64,000 bases of DNA, taken from the NCBI GenBank assembly GCA_947498125.1, contig CANMJH010000004.1, positions 1 through 64,000 on the forward strand, given 5' to 3'. Source of the stretch: an uncultured Nioella sp. (GTDB taxonomy: Bacteria > Pseudomonadota > Alphaproteobacteria > Rhodobacterales > Rhodobacteraceae). Under the pieces are notes generated by a model that was not told the origin of the DNA, did not search any database, and saw nothing but the letters and a program-made list of their open reading frames with translations. The position numbers were made by a program, and so were the translations under genes. Shown here piece by piece: positions 35,092-43,645 of the stretch (positions within the stretch are counted from its first letter, which is position 1; each line of letters opens with the position of its first letter).

Positions 35092-35643
35092 ATGACCGCA
35101 GATCACAAGTTCTTAATCGAGCAGATTGCCAGCGGCGACAAGCAGGCACTTGCAGCGCTTTACAAGGCGCTGGAAAGGCCTGTCTATAAATTTATCGTCT
35201 CAAGATTGAACGATCCCCACGAAGCAAACGACATACTTCATGAAGTGTTCATGGATGTCTGGCGATCAGCCGGGCGCTTTGAAGGGAGATCGAAAGTGCA
35301 GACTTGGGTATTTGGAATTGCCTACCGCAAAAGCATCGACGTGATGCGGAAGCGGGGTCGCGTCGATCTTACGGATGAGCAGCCCGATCTGGTGGATGAC
35401 AGCCCCGATCAGGAAACCTGCCTGGCTGCTGGCCAGGAAGCCGAACATGTTCGGCATTGCCTGGAAACGCTCAAGGACGATCACCGCTCGGCGATCACCC
35501 TCGCGTTTTATCAGGATATGACCTACGGCGAGATCGCCGAGGTTGCAGGGGTTCCAGAAGGGACGGTCAAAACCCGGATTTTCCATGCAAAGAAATTGCT
35601 GATGCGGTGCCTTCAGGGCCGCGTGGAAAGGACTGTGGCATGA
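35092..35643 (+). CDS. ECF RNA polymerase sigma factor
   Basis: A 183-aa extracytoplasmic-function sigma factor. Region 2 is seen in HEANDILHEVFMDVWRS and TWVFGIAYRKSIDVMRKR; region 4 in LAFYQDMTYGEIAEVAGVPEGTVKTRIFHAKK. It should direct RNA polymerase to a small regulon and be held inactive by the coupled anti-sigma factor, whose ATG overlaps its TGA. I cannot name its ECF group. The duplicated GAAC-N17-CGACCC promoters 2 kb downstream are candidate targets. Confidence 0.93.
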   Translation: MTADHKFLIEQIASGDKQALAALYKALERPVYKFIVSRLNDPHEANDILHEVFMDVWRSAGRFEGRSKVQTWVFGIAYRKSIDVMRKRGRVDLTDEQPDLVDDSPDQETCLAAGQEAEHVRHCLETLKDDHRSAITLAFYQDMTYGEIAEVAGVPEGTVKTRIFHAKKLLMRCLQGRVERTVA

Positions 35644-36266
35644 CCCGGGACGATTTTGAAAACTTGCTGGTCTTCAAGGCCAATGGAACCCTCGAAGGCG
35701 AAGAGCTTGCCGCGCTAGAGGCCGCACTGGCGTCAGATGCCGAGCTTAGGGCCGAGCTTTATGCGCTGGAAGCGATCCGCGACACTATGCAATCGGACCC
35801 CGTGCAAAGCCCGGGAGAATTGGGTTTGGCTCGTCTGATGCGCGACGTCGAAAATGAAACGCGCGTTACCGAAGCCCCAGCCGCCGCAAATGACAATGTT
35901 GTGCCCATCACCCGTTTGCGGTTTTGGCAAGCTGCAGCGGCTGTCGTGCTGGCGGTCGGTATCGGCTTTAACCTGACAGATTTTGGACCAGGCGCTAGCG
36001 TTGAGACCTCGGTCGCCTTTGAAGACAGGATCGCCGAACCAGCGGGATTTGGTCTGGCAAGTGGTGGATCATCTGATTTCACCGTTGCTTTTGCACCCGA
36101 TGCCACCGAAGCTGAAATTCGCGGCCTTTTGTTGGATGCGGGCGTTGAGATTGTGAGCGGCCCCTCGGCTCTTGGCCTCTATGGTCTTGCTCTGCTAGAC
36201 ATGGACGCAGAACGGTCCGCGCGGGATATTTTGGCCAGCTCGGGCATTATTGACGACCTTCAGTAA
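35640..36266 (+). CDS. Membrane-bound anti-sigma factor
   Basis: A 208-aa anti-sigma factor. Residues 1-~90 form the helical cytoplasmic part that would hold the sigma factor (RDDFENLLVFKANGTLEGEELAALE). One transmembrane helix follows (LRFWQAAAAVVLAVGIGFNL). The C-terminal domain lies outside the membrane and has the pattern VAFAPDATEAEIRGLLLDAG. By eye it resembles a subtilase propeptide/I9-type inhibitor. There is no visible zinc motif. It is translationally coupled to the sigma factor and stops 22 bp before the subtilase gene, so all three act together. Confidence 0.8.
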   Translation: MTRDDFENLLVFKANGTLEGEELAALEAALASDAELRAELYALEAIRDTMQSDPVQSPGELGLARLMRDVENETRVTEAPAAANDNVVPITRLRFWQAAAAVVLAVGIGFNLTDFGPGASVETSVAFEDRIAEPAGFGLASGGSSDFTVAFAPDATEAEIRGLLLDAGVEIVSGPSALGLYGLALLDMDAERSARDILASSGIIDDLQ

Positions 36267-36288
36267 TATTCAGCCAAGGCGATTTGCC

Positions 36289-37617
36289 ATGACCCAATTG
36301 TTCCGAACGCTCCTGCTCCTTGTTTTTGTCGTAACCTATGTTCCGACGATGGCGGCGGCGCAAACATCCCCAGGTGAAGTCGATATGAATGGCGATGGCA
36401 TTCCGGATGGTGAGTATTCGGGTGGTGATGGCCCAAATGACGGATATTACGACGAAGAGGACTATGGCGAAGACGAGAACCAGAATTACGGTTCGGAAGA
36501 AGATGATCGCCGTCTGGTCCCGTTTGCCTTTGGACAGCAACCACGCGAACGTACCCGGATGGCTCAGGCTGGGCGGTCTGAGGTCGTCGTAAGCGGGCCC
36601 CAAGGTGAATTCCCAAGCTCAAATAACACTCTGACGGCACTTGGCGCAGTATTGCTGCGCTATCGGGATTTGCCAAATTTGGGTTTGCGGATTGCGGTTT
36701 ATGATTTTCAATCGGGGCTAAGTATACGCCAAGCCCAAGAGGCGCTAAATGCGGTTACTCCCAACACAGTCGTTGGGCTGCATCACGTTTATCAACTGTC
36801 GCAATCGGCCCCGCGTCTTTACGCACCGGGATTGATTGGGGATGCCGCGCCCGGTGTGTGCCGCATTGGCGGCAATTTTCGCGTTGGGATCATTGATGGC
36901 CCGGTTGATCCGGATCACCCGGCTTTGGCTGGCGCAAATATTTCGACGCAATCCGTCCTGAATGCAGATGAGCGGGCCCCAACAGGCACGCATGGCACCG
37001 CTGTTGCGGCATTGGTTGTTGGCGAAAACTCTGATGCAGGCCTAAGCGGGTTCGCCCCTGGAGCTGATCTTTTGGCGGTCTCGGCCTTCACGCAGTCCGG
37101 TGGCAACCCAGGCGCTGATATTGAGCGGATCGCGGCGGCCATCGACTATCTTCTGGCGCGCGATGTGCGGTTGATAAATATGTCTTTCGCCGGTCCGGAA
37201 AACCCGGTGCTGGAAATCGTGTTGGATGAGGCGGCCAGTGCAGGCGCGGTAATGATTGCTGCCGCTGGCAATAACGGCATGGCCTACGCAGCTTATCCTG
37301 CGGCCCATCAGGACGTTATTGCGGTGACGGCCGTCGATGCCGCGATGCGCCGGTACCGAGACGCGAATTTTGGCCGTCACATCGAATTTGCAGCGCCCGG
37401 GGTCGACATCTATGTCGCGTCAAACAGGGGCGGGGGCTATGCCTCGGGAACGTCATATGCTGCGCCAATCGTAACGGCGCTTGCAGCGCGTTTGGGTGCT
37501 GGACGCACGCTGTCCGTCGCGGGGCTTAGGGCCCGTTTGCAAGCCACAGCCGTTGATCTGGGCGACGATGGGTTCGATTCCACATTCGGTTGGGGCCTCG
37601 TGCGCGGCGGCTGCTAA
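36289..37617 (+). CDS. S8-family subtilisin-like serine protease
   Basis: A 442-aa exported subtilase. A signal peptide (residues 1-25, ending at MAAAQ) precedes an acidic Asp/Gly/Tyr-rich segment with a calcium-like DMNGDGIPDG start. Then comes a propeptide-like part and the S8 domain. The catalytic triad is readable: Asp in VGIIDGPVDP (about 203), His in GTHGTAVAA (about 235), Ser in GTSYAAPIV (about 389). Oxyanion Asn is in AAGNNGM. It should work in the periplasm and could cleave or be sensed by the anti-sigma factor encoded just before it. ATG 36289 is preferred over 36250, which overlaps the anti-sigma end. Confidence 0.88.
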   Translation: MTQLFRTLLLLVFVVTYVPTMAAAQTSPGEVDMNGDGIPDGEYSGGDGPNDGYYDEEDYGEDENQNYGSEEDDRRLVPFAFGQQPRERTRMAQAGRSEVVVSGPQGEFPSSNNTLTALGAVLLRYRDLPNLGLRIAVYDFQSGLSIRQAQEALNAVTPNTVVGLHHVYQLSQSAPRLYAPGLIGDAAPGVCRIGGNFRVGIIDGPVDPDHPALAGANISTQSVLNADERAPTGTHGTAVAALVVGENSDAGLSGFAPGADLLAVSAFTQSGGNPGADIERIAAAIDYLLARDVRLINMSFAGPENPVLEIVLDEAASAGAVMIAAAGNNGMAYAAYPAAHQDVIAVTAVDAAMRRYRDANFGRHIEFAAPGVDIYVASNRGGGYASGTSYAAPIVTALAARLGAGRTLSVAGLRARLQATAVDLGDDGFDSTFGWGLVRGGC

Positions 37618-37644
37618 TCACCCCTTTAAGTTTCTGAACGTCGG

Positions 37645-37680
37645 AACCCCATCTCGCTCTGCGGAATGGGGTTTTTCTTT
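37645..37680 (+). terminator. Terminator of the sigma-subtilase operon
   Basis: AACCCCAT (37645-37652) pairs with ATGGGGTT (37666-37673), followed by TTTCTTT. It lies 28 bp past the subtilase stop. Confidence 0.8.
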
Positions 37681-37719
37681 GCCTTTGGCCAATACGCAAA
37701 ACTTTATTCGAAAGTTTTT

Positions 37720-37748
37720 GAACCTTCGGGTGTCGCGAACCGACCCAC
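37720..37748 (+). promoter_or_regulatory. ECF-type promoter copy A
   Basis: GAAC (37720-37723) - 17 bp - CGACCCAC (37741-37748), after a T-rich tract. The start codon of the short gene follows with CGACCC beginning 47 bp before the ATG. A second copy at 37949 has the same spacing. The boxes resemble ECF -35/-10 elements. Confidence 0.55.
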
Positions 37749-37787
37749 GTTTAGAACGACATTGAAGGCCATAAAGGACATTCCGCC

Positions 37788-37910
37788 ATGAACCCGCATC
37801 TGCTTGCTATCTTCGCTGCAACCCGTCCCCAAACCCTAAAAGGCACAGCATCCGCAGCGCCAGCACCTCGCGCAGGGCTTGGTCATTTGAGGGCTGCAGC
37901 CAAACACTAA
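37788..37910 (+). CDS. Putative 40-aa peptide gene
   Basis: A 40-codon frame, ATG 37788 to TAA, with AAAGGA about 8 bases upstream. It starts MNPHLLAIFAA and is rich in Ala, Pro and Arg; there is no clear signal peptide or membrane segment. I do not recognise it. It is supported mainly by the promoter-like unit before it, which is repeated with identical spacing before the next short gene. It could also be an untranslated leader or a degenerate copy. Confidence 0.4.
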   Translation: MNPHLLAIFAATRPQTLKGTASAAPAPRAGLGHLRAAAKH

Positions 37911-37948
37911 GCCCCCGTATTTGCACTGCAAAAAAGTTAAGTTTTTTT

Positions 37949-37977
37949 GAACTAGCGTCCGCTGCAAAACGACCCAC
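37949..37977 (+). promoter_or_regulatory. ECF-type promoter copy B
   Basis: GAAC (37949-37952) - 17 bp - CGACCCAC (37970-37977), preceded by seven T. The ATG at 38017 lies 47 bp from the start of CGACCC, the same distance as in copy A. The downstream bases (AGA..GACATT) are also similar. Confidence 0.55.
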
Positions 37978-38016
37978 AACCAGATTGAAGACATTAACCT
38001 TTCGGGGAAGCATCAG

Positions 38017-38208
38017 ATGACCAATTTTTTCCGGTCCATCGCGACGGTCGCCACAGTCGGCCTGAACACCGCCTCCTCAGCATTTGCCCAAGATTTCGGG
38101 CACCCGCCTTTGGCTTGTTATGGCCAAGCCCTTGGCGGGCATGACCAAAACCTTTTCAACGCTTTTTGCCAGGAATTACCCGTCCCCCTGGCATCTGAGC
38201 GGCGCTGA
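38017..38208 (+). CDS. Putative exported 63-aa peptide
   Basis: A 63-codon gene with GGGGAAG upstream. The N-terminus looks like a short signal peptide (FFRSIATVATVGLNTASSAFAQ), with cleavage after A-F-A. The mature part is about 40 residues and holds two Cys. It is unknown to me. Its TGA lies within a strong hairpin (38201-38235). A shared promoter geometry with the preceding short gene and its place just after the sigma/anti-sigma/protease operon suggest it belongs to that regulon. Confidence 0.5.
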   Translation: MTNFFRSIATVATVGLNTASSAFAQDFGHPPLACYGQALGGHDQNLFNAFCQELPVPLASERR

Positions 38209-38275
38209 CGTCCCCCGTCTCTCGTCTTCAGCGCCGTGCCCGGTCTGCCAGTTTTTGGTAGGCCGGGCCTACTTT
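38201..38275 (+). terminator. Double hairpin after short peptide gene
   Basis: First stem GGCGCTGA (38201-38208) with TCAGCGCC (38228-38235). Second stem GCCCGG (38238-38243) with CCGGGC (38263-38268), followed by CTACTTTTT. The second is the better terminator. It also separates the peptide gene from the convergent dtd. Confidence 0.65.
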
Positions 38276-38289
38276 TTCGGGGAGGGGCG

Positions 38290-38727
38290 TTAGGTGTCCA
38301 TCCAAATCGTTACTGGTCCGTCATTGACCAGTTCAACCTGCATATCGGCGCCAAATCGTCCGGTCTGGACCGACACACCTAAACCAGTCAGAGCATCGGC
38401 AAAATGCTCATAAAGCGCCCGTCCGTCGTCCGGGCGAGCGGCGGCAGAAAAGCCGGGCCGATTGCCGCGTGACGTATCTGCTGCCAGCGTAAACTGGCTG
38501 ACCACCAGCGCCTCACCCTTCACATCCACAAGCGAACGATTCATCTTGCCGGCGCCATCTTTGAAGATCCGCAACTTTGAGATTTTCACGGCCAGAGCAT
38601 CGGCGGCTTTGTCGTTATCACCGTCCATTGCACAGATGAGGATCAGCAGGCCTGCGCCGCATTTGCCGACACATGCCCCATCAACATGAACCGAGGCGCG
38701 TGCCACGCGCTGCAAAATCGCTCGCAT
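38290..38727 (-). CDS. dtd: D-aminoacyl-tRNA deacylase
   Basis: A 145-aa DTD that hydrolyses D-aminoacyl-tRNA (and Gly-tRNA-Ala) to keep protein chirality. Signatures: [17 protein letters not shown] at the start, [18 protein letters not shown] and the C-terminal Gly-cisPro motif NDGPVTIW. Size is normal. Its ATG shares one base with the TAA of the zinc-ribbon gene, so it is the last gene of the Ter-like operon by position, though its job is general translation quality control. Confidence 0.95.
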   Translation of the reverse strand: MRAILQRVARASVHVDGACVGKCGAGLLILICAMDGDNDKAADALAVKISKLRIFKDGAGKMNRSLVDVKGEALVVSQFTLAADTSRGNRPGFSAAARPDDGRALYEHFADALTGLGVSVQTGRFGADMQVELVNDGPVTIWMDT

Positions 38728-39881
38728 TACTGGTTCATCGCGATGAAATAGCCAATGGCGCCTGCTACGGCGAGGCCCGCAATCACGGCCAGTGTAATCT
38801 TAATGGCCGACCACGGACGTTCCCCTTGCACGCGGCCCGACTGGCCATTCACCACAAACCGATAGCTCTTTCCCTTATACTTATAGGCGGCCATCCAGAC
38901 CGGCAGCAGCACGTGTTTAAAGGTCTCTTCCGTCATTTGCGTATTCACGCTGGCAATGCGTTGCTGATCGCCGCCGATATCAAATTTGATGTCACGGCGG
39001 ATCTGCGCATCCATAATATCGCAGGCTTCGTCGAAGCCGTCTGGCAGCTCAACCTGATACCCTTCGGCGCGAAAGCCTGCCAGAAAATGCGGAGAATAGG
39101 GTTCGAGTGCAGACAGGCCCCAAGGCGCAAGGCCGTCAGTATAGCGCTTTGGCAGGGATTTTGAGGCAAGCACCAGCACATCATCAAAGAACCGTTGCAC
39201 ATTGCCTGAAACATTGCGCCATCGGATCTTGCGCACGCGTTTGGATTTGCCATCCGGCCCGCGCACAGTGATGTAGTAATAAGTGCCGCGCTGACCGGTA
39301 TAGCGGCTGCGGGTTTGGGCATCAAAAGTCCAGTAAGGTACGTAGATGCCATCCAGCTTGCGCCCATTGCGGGCATATTCCTGCAAACCATTGGGCGCGA
39401 ACCACAGCTTGCCCAGCCAGTCATTCATCGCGGAATGGGCCGCGGGTTCATCCAGTTGGAAGGGCAAAACACCCTTGGGCTTGATGTGACGGTGCGTACC
39501 CGTGTCGGTGACAACTGGCGTGGCGCAGAAAGGGCATTCGCTGGCATGGATATCAGGCGAAAACTCAACCTGTGCACCGCAATTCGGGCAAGAGGATACG
39601 CGGGTTTCCTCCATTTCGACTTCAGGCAGCTCAGCGGACAGGGCCGCATGAAGATCAAGCTCGCGGATCGTCTTTGACCATGGGTTCGGGTCGCCGGTTT
39701 CTTCCTCGTTTCCGCAATGACCACAGATCAGTTTGGATTGCGCAGGCGAAAACCGCATATCTGCGCCGCATTCATCACAAGGAAAGCGGTGATCCTCGTC
39801 GCGCGCGGGCGCGGAAACCTCGGTTTCGGTCTCTTCAGGCTCGGGCACAAAGCCGGGCGGGGGAGGGGGCGTGTTGGTCAT
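38727..39881 (-). CDS. Double zinc-ribbon membrane protein
   Basis: A 384-aa protein. A Pro-rich start is followed by two zinc ribbons with CxxC pairs (PCDECG...CGHCG near 34-56 and SCPNCG...CPFC near 97-120). A beta-rich middle follows ([20 protein letters not shown]), and one C-terminal transmembrane helix ([20 protein letters not shown]) ends the chain. It is often misnamed as a PriA-like helicase, but it has no helicase motif. The layout recalls YdjG of Bacillus subtilis, which docks PspA with the SPFH protein YdjI. It lies in an operon with an SPFH protein, supporting a membrane-scaffold role. Confidence 0.75.
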   Translation of the reverse strand: MTNTPPPPPGFVPEPEETETEVSAPARDEDHRFPCDECGADMRFSPAQSKLICGHCGNEEETGDPNPWSKTIRELDLHAALSAELPEVEMEETRVSSCPNCGAQVEFSPDIHASECPFCATPVVTDTGTHRHIKPKGVLPFQLDEPAAHSAMNDWLGKLWFAPNGLQEYARNGRKLDGIYVPYWTFDAQTRSRYTGQRGTYYYITVRGPDGKSKRVRKIRWRNVSGNVQRFFDDVLVLASKSLPKRYTDGLAPWGLSALEPYSPHFLAGFRAEGYQVELPDGFDEACDIMDAQIRRDIKFDIGGDQQRIASVNTQMTEETFKHVLLPVWMAAYKYKGKSYRFVVNGQSGRVQGERPWSAIKITLAVIAGLAVAGAIGYFIAMNQ

Positions 39882-39925
39882 TGAAGGTCTCGTCAGTTGA
39901 GATCGAAATGGAATTTGATGTGCAG

Positions 39926-40231
39926 CTATTTTGATAGGAACTCTTGTACGTGCAGCGACGCTTCTTCGTCCGTTATCCCCAAATCCTTAGCAACCCTTTT
40001 GGTTAGAGAATACTCGGTTCGATTGGGGTTCATCCGCGCCAACCTCTCAACATGCCTCATGCGCGCTTCAGGAAAGGATTTGAAAAACGCGGACAATCCC
40101 TCGATCGGCCGCGTAAAATGCGTTCGCAATGCTTTTCGGATTACTATCTCATCAAAACCATCCGCCTGCAGCCTTTCGCAGAACGCAACTCGCGTTTCAT
40201 CCGGCAACGGCGGCGTTTTGAGTGCAGTCAT
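39926..40231 (-). CDS. 101-aa protein of unknown function
   Basis: A short basic protein between the SPFH and zinc-ribbon genes on the same strand. It is mostly helical: TRVAFCERLQADGFDEIVIRKAL, then EGLSAFFKSFPEARMRHVERL, then a C-terminal KRVAKDLGITDEEASLHVQEFL, which looks like a three-helix bundle possibly with a helix-turn-helix. I do not know the family. ATG 40231 is likely; the frame is open further into the SPFH gene, and its ribosome site is weak. Confidence 0.6.
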   Translation of the reverse strand: MTALKTPPLPDETRVAFCERLQADGFDEIVIRKALRTHFTRPIEGLSAFFKSFPEARMRHVERLARMNPNRTEYSLTKRVAKDLGITDEEASLHVQEFLSK

Positions 40232-40287
40232 CTTGCGCCGGTGGTGCTCCGGTATTTGGTCTAGGCGCGTTTCGAAACGCAAGCGAC

Positions 40288-41436
40288 TTACGCCCCCGGT
40301 GGCGGGGGCGGTGGCATCACGGTGAAGAGCTGGGCCAGCTCTTGCACGTCCTCGGCCTTTTTCCAGCCATCCTGCCCTTGCGTCCACACAAAGGTCTCGC
40401 GGGTCAATTCGCCCCGGCCAGCCATCTGGCCCATTGTCGCTTTCGAAAAGGGGCCTTTAGTTTGGCCATTCTCGGCGACGTGCCAGACATGTTCAACCGG
40501 TGGAGGGGGCGGTGCGGCTGCGGCAGGTTGTTGCGCCTGCTGGGCCGGTGCGGCGCCCCAGGGACCTTGATTGGCCCCTCCCATGGCATTCGCCATTTGA
40601 TTGGCCATCGCCATACCCATACCCAGCCCCATGCCAGCGCCCATGCCGCCATCGCCGCCGGGATTAGAGGCTGCGGCTTGCATCGCCTCTGCTGCCGAAA
40701 ACTGCGTATAGCGGTTCAGATCACCAACAACGCCCATAGATGTACGTTTATCGAGTGCCTCTTCCACGGCTGGCGGCAGCGAGATGTTTTCGATGTAAAG
40801 CTCGGGCAGTTCCAGCCCATATTGCTCAATCGTGCCCGAGATCTGTTCGGCCATAAGACGGCCCAAATCGCCGGTATTGCCCGCCATATCCAGCACCGGA
40901 ATGCCGCAAGACCCAATTGTGCGGCTGAATTCCTGAACGATGATGTTGCGGATCTGATAGGTGACCTCGTCGGTGGTGAATTCGCCGTCCGTTCCGACAA
41001 TTTCGGTCATGAACTTGCCAGCATCCTTCACCTTGACCGTATAGGTGCCATAGGCGCGAATGCGGGTTGGACCAAAATCGGGGTCGCGCAGCATGATGGG
41101 GTTTTTTGTGCCCCATTTCAGATCGGTAAACCGGCTGGTGTTGACGTAATAGATCTCGGACTTAAACGGGCTTTGGAACCCGTGATCCCAATGCTGAAGC
41201 GAGGTCATGATGGGCATGTTATTGGTTTCGAGCATATAAAGCCCGGGCGTAAACACGTCCGCCATCTGGCCTTCGTGGATAAAGACCGCCGTCTGACCCT
41301 CGCGAACCGTCAGCTTGGCGCCGTATTTGATCTCGTGGCCCTGACGTTCAAACCGCCAAACCATCGTATCGCGCGTATCATCGGTCCAGTGAATAACATC
41401 AATAAACTGTCCGGAGAGGAAATCGAAAATGGACAT
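40288..41436 (-). CDS. SPFH-domain protein with C-terminal GYF_2 domain
   Basis: A 382-aa protein of the YdjI/virion-core type. Residues 1-~260 are the SPFH core (VVHW-like start IDVIHWTDDTRDTMVWRFER, then EVTYQIRNIIVQEFSRTIG, YIENISLPPAVEEALDKRTSMG). A Gly/Met/Ala-rich linker and a Pro-rich stretch follow. Near the end is a GYF_2 domain (VWHVAENGQTKGPFS, VWTQGQDGW). SPFH proteins form membrane microdomain scaffolds. It lies in an operon with TelA, XpaC and TerC, so it may organise an envelope-stress complex. Confidence 0.85.
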   Translation of the reverse strand: MSIFDFLSGQFIDVIHWTDDTRDTMVWRFERQGHEIKYGAKLTVREGQTAVFIHEGQMADVFTPGLYMLETNNMPIMTSLQHWDHGFQSPFKSEIYYVNTSRFTDLKWGTKNPIMLRDPDFGPTRIRAYGTYTVKVKDAGKFMTEIVGTDGEFTTDEVTYQIRNIIVQEFSRTIGSCGIPVLDMAGNTGDLGRLMAEQISGTIEQYGLELPELYIENISLPPAVEEALDKRTSMGVVGDLNRYTQFSAAEAMQAAASNPGGDGGMGAGMGLGMGMAMANQMANAMGGANQGPWGAAPAQQAQQPAAAAPPPPPVEHVWHVAENGQTKGPFSKATMGQMAGRGELTRETFVWTQGQDGWKKAEDVQELAQLFTVMPPPPPPGA

Positions 41437-41477
41437 CAGGTCCTCCTGTCAAAAATTCTGGTAGGCGCGGCTTTGAT

Positions 41478-42419
41478 CTAGCTTGGCCCAGCAACCAGCC
41501 CTTGGGCAAGCAGCCTTACGGTTGGTCTCGCCTCATCGGCGGTCATGCCGGGGCGTAAGTTTGGATTGTAGAGCATCGACAACAACATCTCGTCATGCGT
41601 CGTCAGAAGAGCAAATTCCTCGTCATCATTGAAGATCGAGGGGCGCGCCGCGGGGCTGTCATTGGGCAAACCAAGGCCTTGAGCCACTTCTTCATGCACA
41701 CATGACCGGCGCTGCAAATCAGGGTGTTCGGTGCGGATGATCGCAATCGCAGAGACAAAGATCGCGGGGTTATTTGCCTGCGAAACCATGTAGACCGAGC
41801 AGAAATTATAGCGCGGCATATTGGTGATCTCGCGGATCAGACCGGCGCTGATGGATGGCATGATTTGCCGCAATAGCGGCTCTGAACCCATTTGCTCGTC
41901 GCGGTTCAGGTAAAGAACATGGAAATTCCCACCAGATCCTACTGTTCGAATATTATGCCCCGAGACACGCGCCAGCCGCTCAGCATATTGTGTCAAAACG
42001 GTTCGGTCATTGCTCTGCACGCTGGCCGGTACAGAAGCGCCAAAATGCGGTTGAATGCGCACGGGCCGTTCCCAACGCCGTAGGGTCGAGGGCGTCTCAA
42101 GTGCCACATAACGCCCATTCGACAATGCATATTCGTTGTAGAATGCAATTTGCTCAAAATTCGCGGCCAAATTACGAGGGACAATGGGCGTATCCGGCCC
42201 GCCACCATCAGTGCGCAGCAGCCCTTGCGTCAAAAGCCGCTGCTGTACATTGGCGTAATACTGCACATACGCCACGCTTTCTGCTGATGGGGTCACGCTT
42301 GGTGGGGCAATGACCACGGTTGGCGTGGGGGATGTCGGCGGCGCGGTGGTGGTCGTGCAGCCCGCAAGAGCCGCCAAAGCGGCTCCTGCAAGAGCTGTTA
42401 CAATCCCATTTCGCATCAT
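41478..42419 (-). CDS. DUF2927-domain lipoprotein
   Basis: A 313-aa lipoprotein with a signal peptide and lipobox LAGC (Cys near 21), followed by a Thr/Pro-rich linker. The DUF2927 domain shows SCVHEEVAQGLGLPNDS and THDEMLLSMLYNP. The H-E-E pattern resembles a zinc-peptidase helix, but no standard HExxH is complete, so activity is uncertain. It should sit at the inner or outer membrane facing the periplasm. It is in the same operon as TelA and the SPFH protein. Confidence 0.82.
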   Translation of the reverse strand: MMRNGIVTALAGAALAALAGCTTTTAPPTSPTPTVVIAPPSVTPSAESVAYVQYYANVQQRLLTQGLLRTDGGGPDTPIVPRNLAANFEQIAFYNEYALSNGRYVALETPSTLRRWERPVRIQPHFGASVPASVQSNDRTVLTQYAERLARVSGHNIRTVGSGGNFHVLYLNRDEQMGSEPLLRQIMPSISAGLIREITNMPRYNFCSVYMVSQANNPAIFVSAIAIIRTEHPDLQRRSCVHEEVAQGLGLPNDSPAARPSIFNDDEEFALLTTHDEMLLSMLYNPNLRPGMTADEARPTVRLLAQGLVAGPS

Positions 42420-42442
42420 TTGCCGCCCTGTCCGGTAGCGCC

Positions 42443-43633
42443 TTATTGAGGAACCGCAGTTCCGATATTGTCGCCCGTGCCATCCTGGCGCGCCGATGCC
42501 GAGGCAAGGGTGTCGCGCAGTTCGGTTTCCATCTTCTGCATCTCGACTTCTGCTTCGGCGCGGCGGCGTTTACCCTCATCCGCGATTTGCAGGCTTTCCT
42601 CGATTGTTGCGATCAGATCGGCATTGGCCTGTTTCACAGCCTCGATATCAAAGACACCGCGCTCCATCTCTTCACGCACGATTTTGTTGCTTTCGCGCAA
42701 GTTGGCCGCGTTGGCTTTCAACAGCTCATTGGTCAGATCATTGGCTTCACGGACGGCCTCAGCCGCCTCTTTCGAGCGTTGGATTGTCAGAGCTTGTGCC
42801 AGCTGCGTTTCCCAAAGCGGCACGGTGTTAACGAGCGTCGAGTTGATCTTGGTAACGAGCGATTTGTCGTTTTCCTGAACCAGTCGGATCGAGGGCAGCG
42901 ACTGCATCGTGACTTGACGGGTCAGCTTAAGGTCATGCACCCGGCGTTCCAGATCATCGCGCGCGGCGCGCAGATCGCGCAATTCCTGCGCTTCCATGAC
43001 CTGTTTTTCTTCAGGCGCGGCGTCGACTTCGGCGGCCTTGGCCGGGATCGTAACCTCATCCAGCTCTTTGATTTTCTCTTCGCCCGCCGCGATGTACAGC
43101 GCCAGTTCGTCATAGAAAGCCAGCGTCTTATCGTAGAGTTGATCAAGCGATTTGATGTCTTTCATCAAGGTGTGCTCATGTGCCAAAAGCTCATCGGTGA
43201 TCCGGTCGATCTGACCTTGCACATCTTCATAACGCGCCAAAAACGCATGGGCTGGCTTTACGCGGCCCAAAAGACGCTCCCACCAGCTGAGCTGTCGATT
43301 TGGGTCCAGTTCAGACACCGAAAAGCCGCGAATTGTGCCGACTATATCACGCAGGGAATTACCCGCAGGCCCAACATCTTTGTTCTTCACGCCATCCAAC
43401 ATGGCTTGGCTGATGGTCTGCAACTCGGCCTGCGCGCCCGAGCCGAACGTGACGATCGAGTTAGTATCCGTCATGTCCAGTTCGGCCATGCGTCTGCGAA
43501 TTTCATCGGCAGTTGGGGCTTCGGCTTCGGCCAGTGGCACCAATTCAGTTGAAGGTTCTGGCAGAACCACAGCGTTCAGTTCTTCCACCATGGTTTCAAC
43601 GGCCTGCGCCTGTTCACGGATCTCTACACTCAT
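42443..43633 (-). CDS. telA: TelA-family toxic-anion resistance protein
   Basis: A 396-aa TelA (DUF/TelA family) protein, long coiled-coil helices throughout. Family blocks: SIVTFGSGAQAELQTISQAML, LRDIVGTIRGFSV, SWWERLLGRVKPAHAFLARYE, and the C-terminal NDLTNELLKANAANLRESN. TelA homologues confer tellurite or antimicrobial resistance and act at the membrane with XpaC, whose gene is 12 bp upstream. The mechanism is not established. Confidence 0.92.
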   Translation of the reverse strand: MSVEIREQAQAVETMVEELNAVVLPEPSTELVPLAEAEAPTADEIRRRMAELDMTDTNSIVTFGSGAQAELQTISQAMLDGVKNKDVGPAGNSLRDIVGTIRGFSVSELDPNRQLSWWERLLGRVKPAHAFLARYEDVQGQIDRITDELLAHEHTLMKDIKSLDQLYDKTLAFYDELALYIAAGEEKIKELDEVTIPAKAAEVDAAPEEKQVMEAQELRDLRAARDDLERRVHDLKLTRQVTMQSLPSIRLVQENDKSLVTKINSTLVNTVPLWETQLAQALTIQRSKEAAEAVREANDLTNELLKANAANLRESNKIVREEMERGVFDIEAVKQANADLIATIEESLQIADEGKRRRAEAEVEMQKMETELRDTLASASARQDGTGDNIGTAVPQ

Positions 43634-43645
43634 CGCTTATTGTCC

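Noticed and set aside
37571-37582. GGTTCGATTCC resembling a tRNA T-loop
   Set aside because: It lies inside the subtilase coding sequence and has no cloverleaf around it. No tRNA was found anywhere in the window.
40222-41481. 419-codon frame antisense to the SPFH gene
   Set aside because: It mirrors the SPFH coding sequence; residue make-up is His/Arg/Gly-rich and lacks fold-like rhythm.
42320-43552. 410-codon frame antisense to telA
   Set aside because: Telltale shadow of a long coiled-coil gene; no start signal and no recognisable domain.
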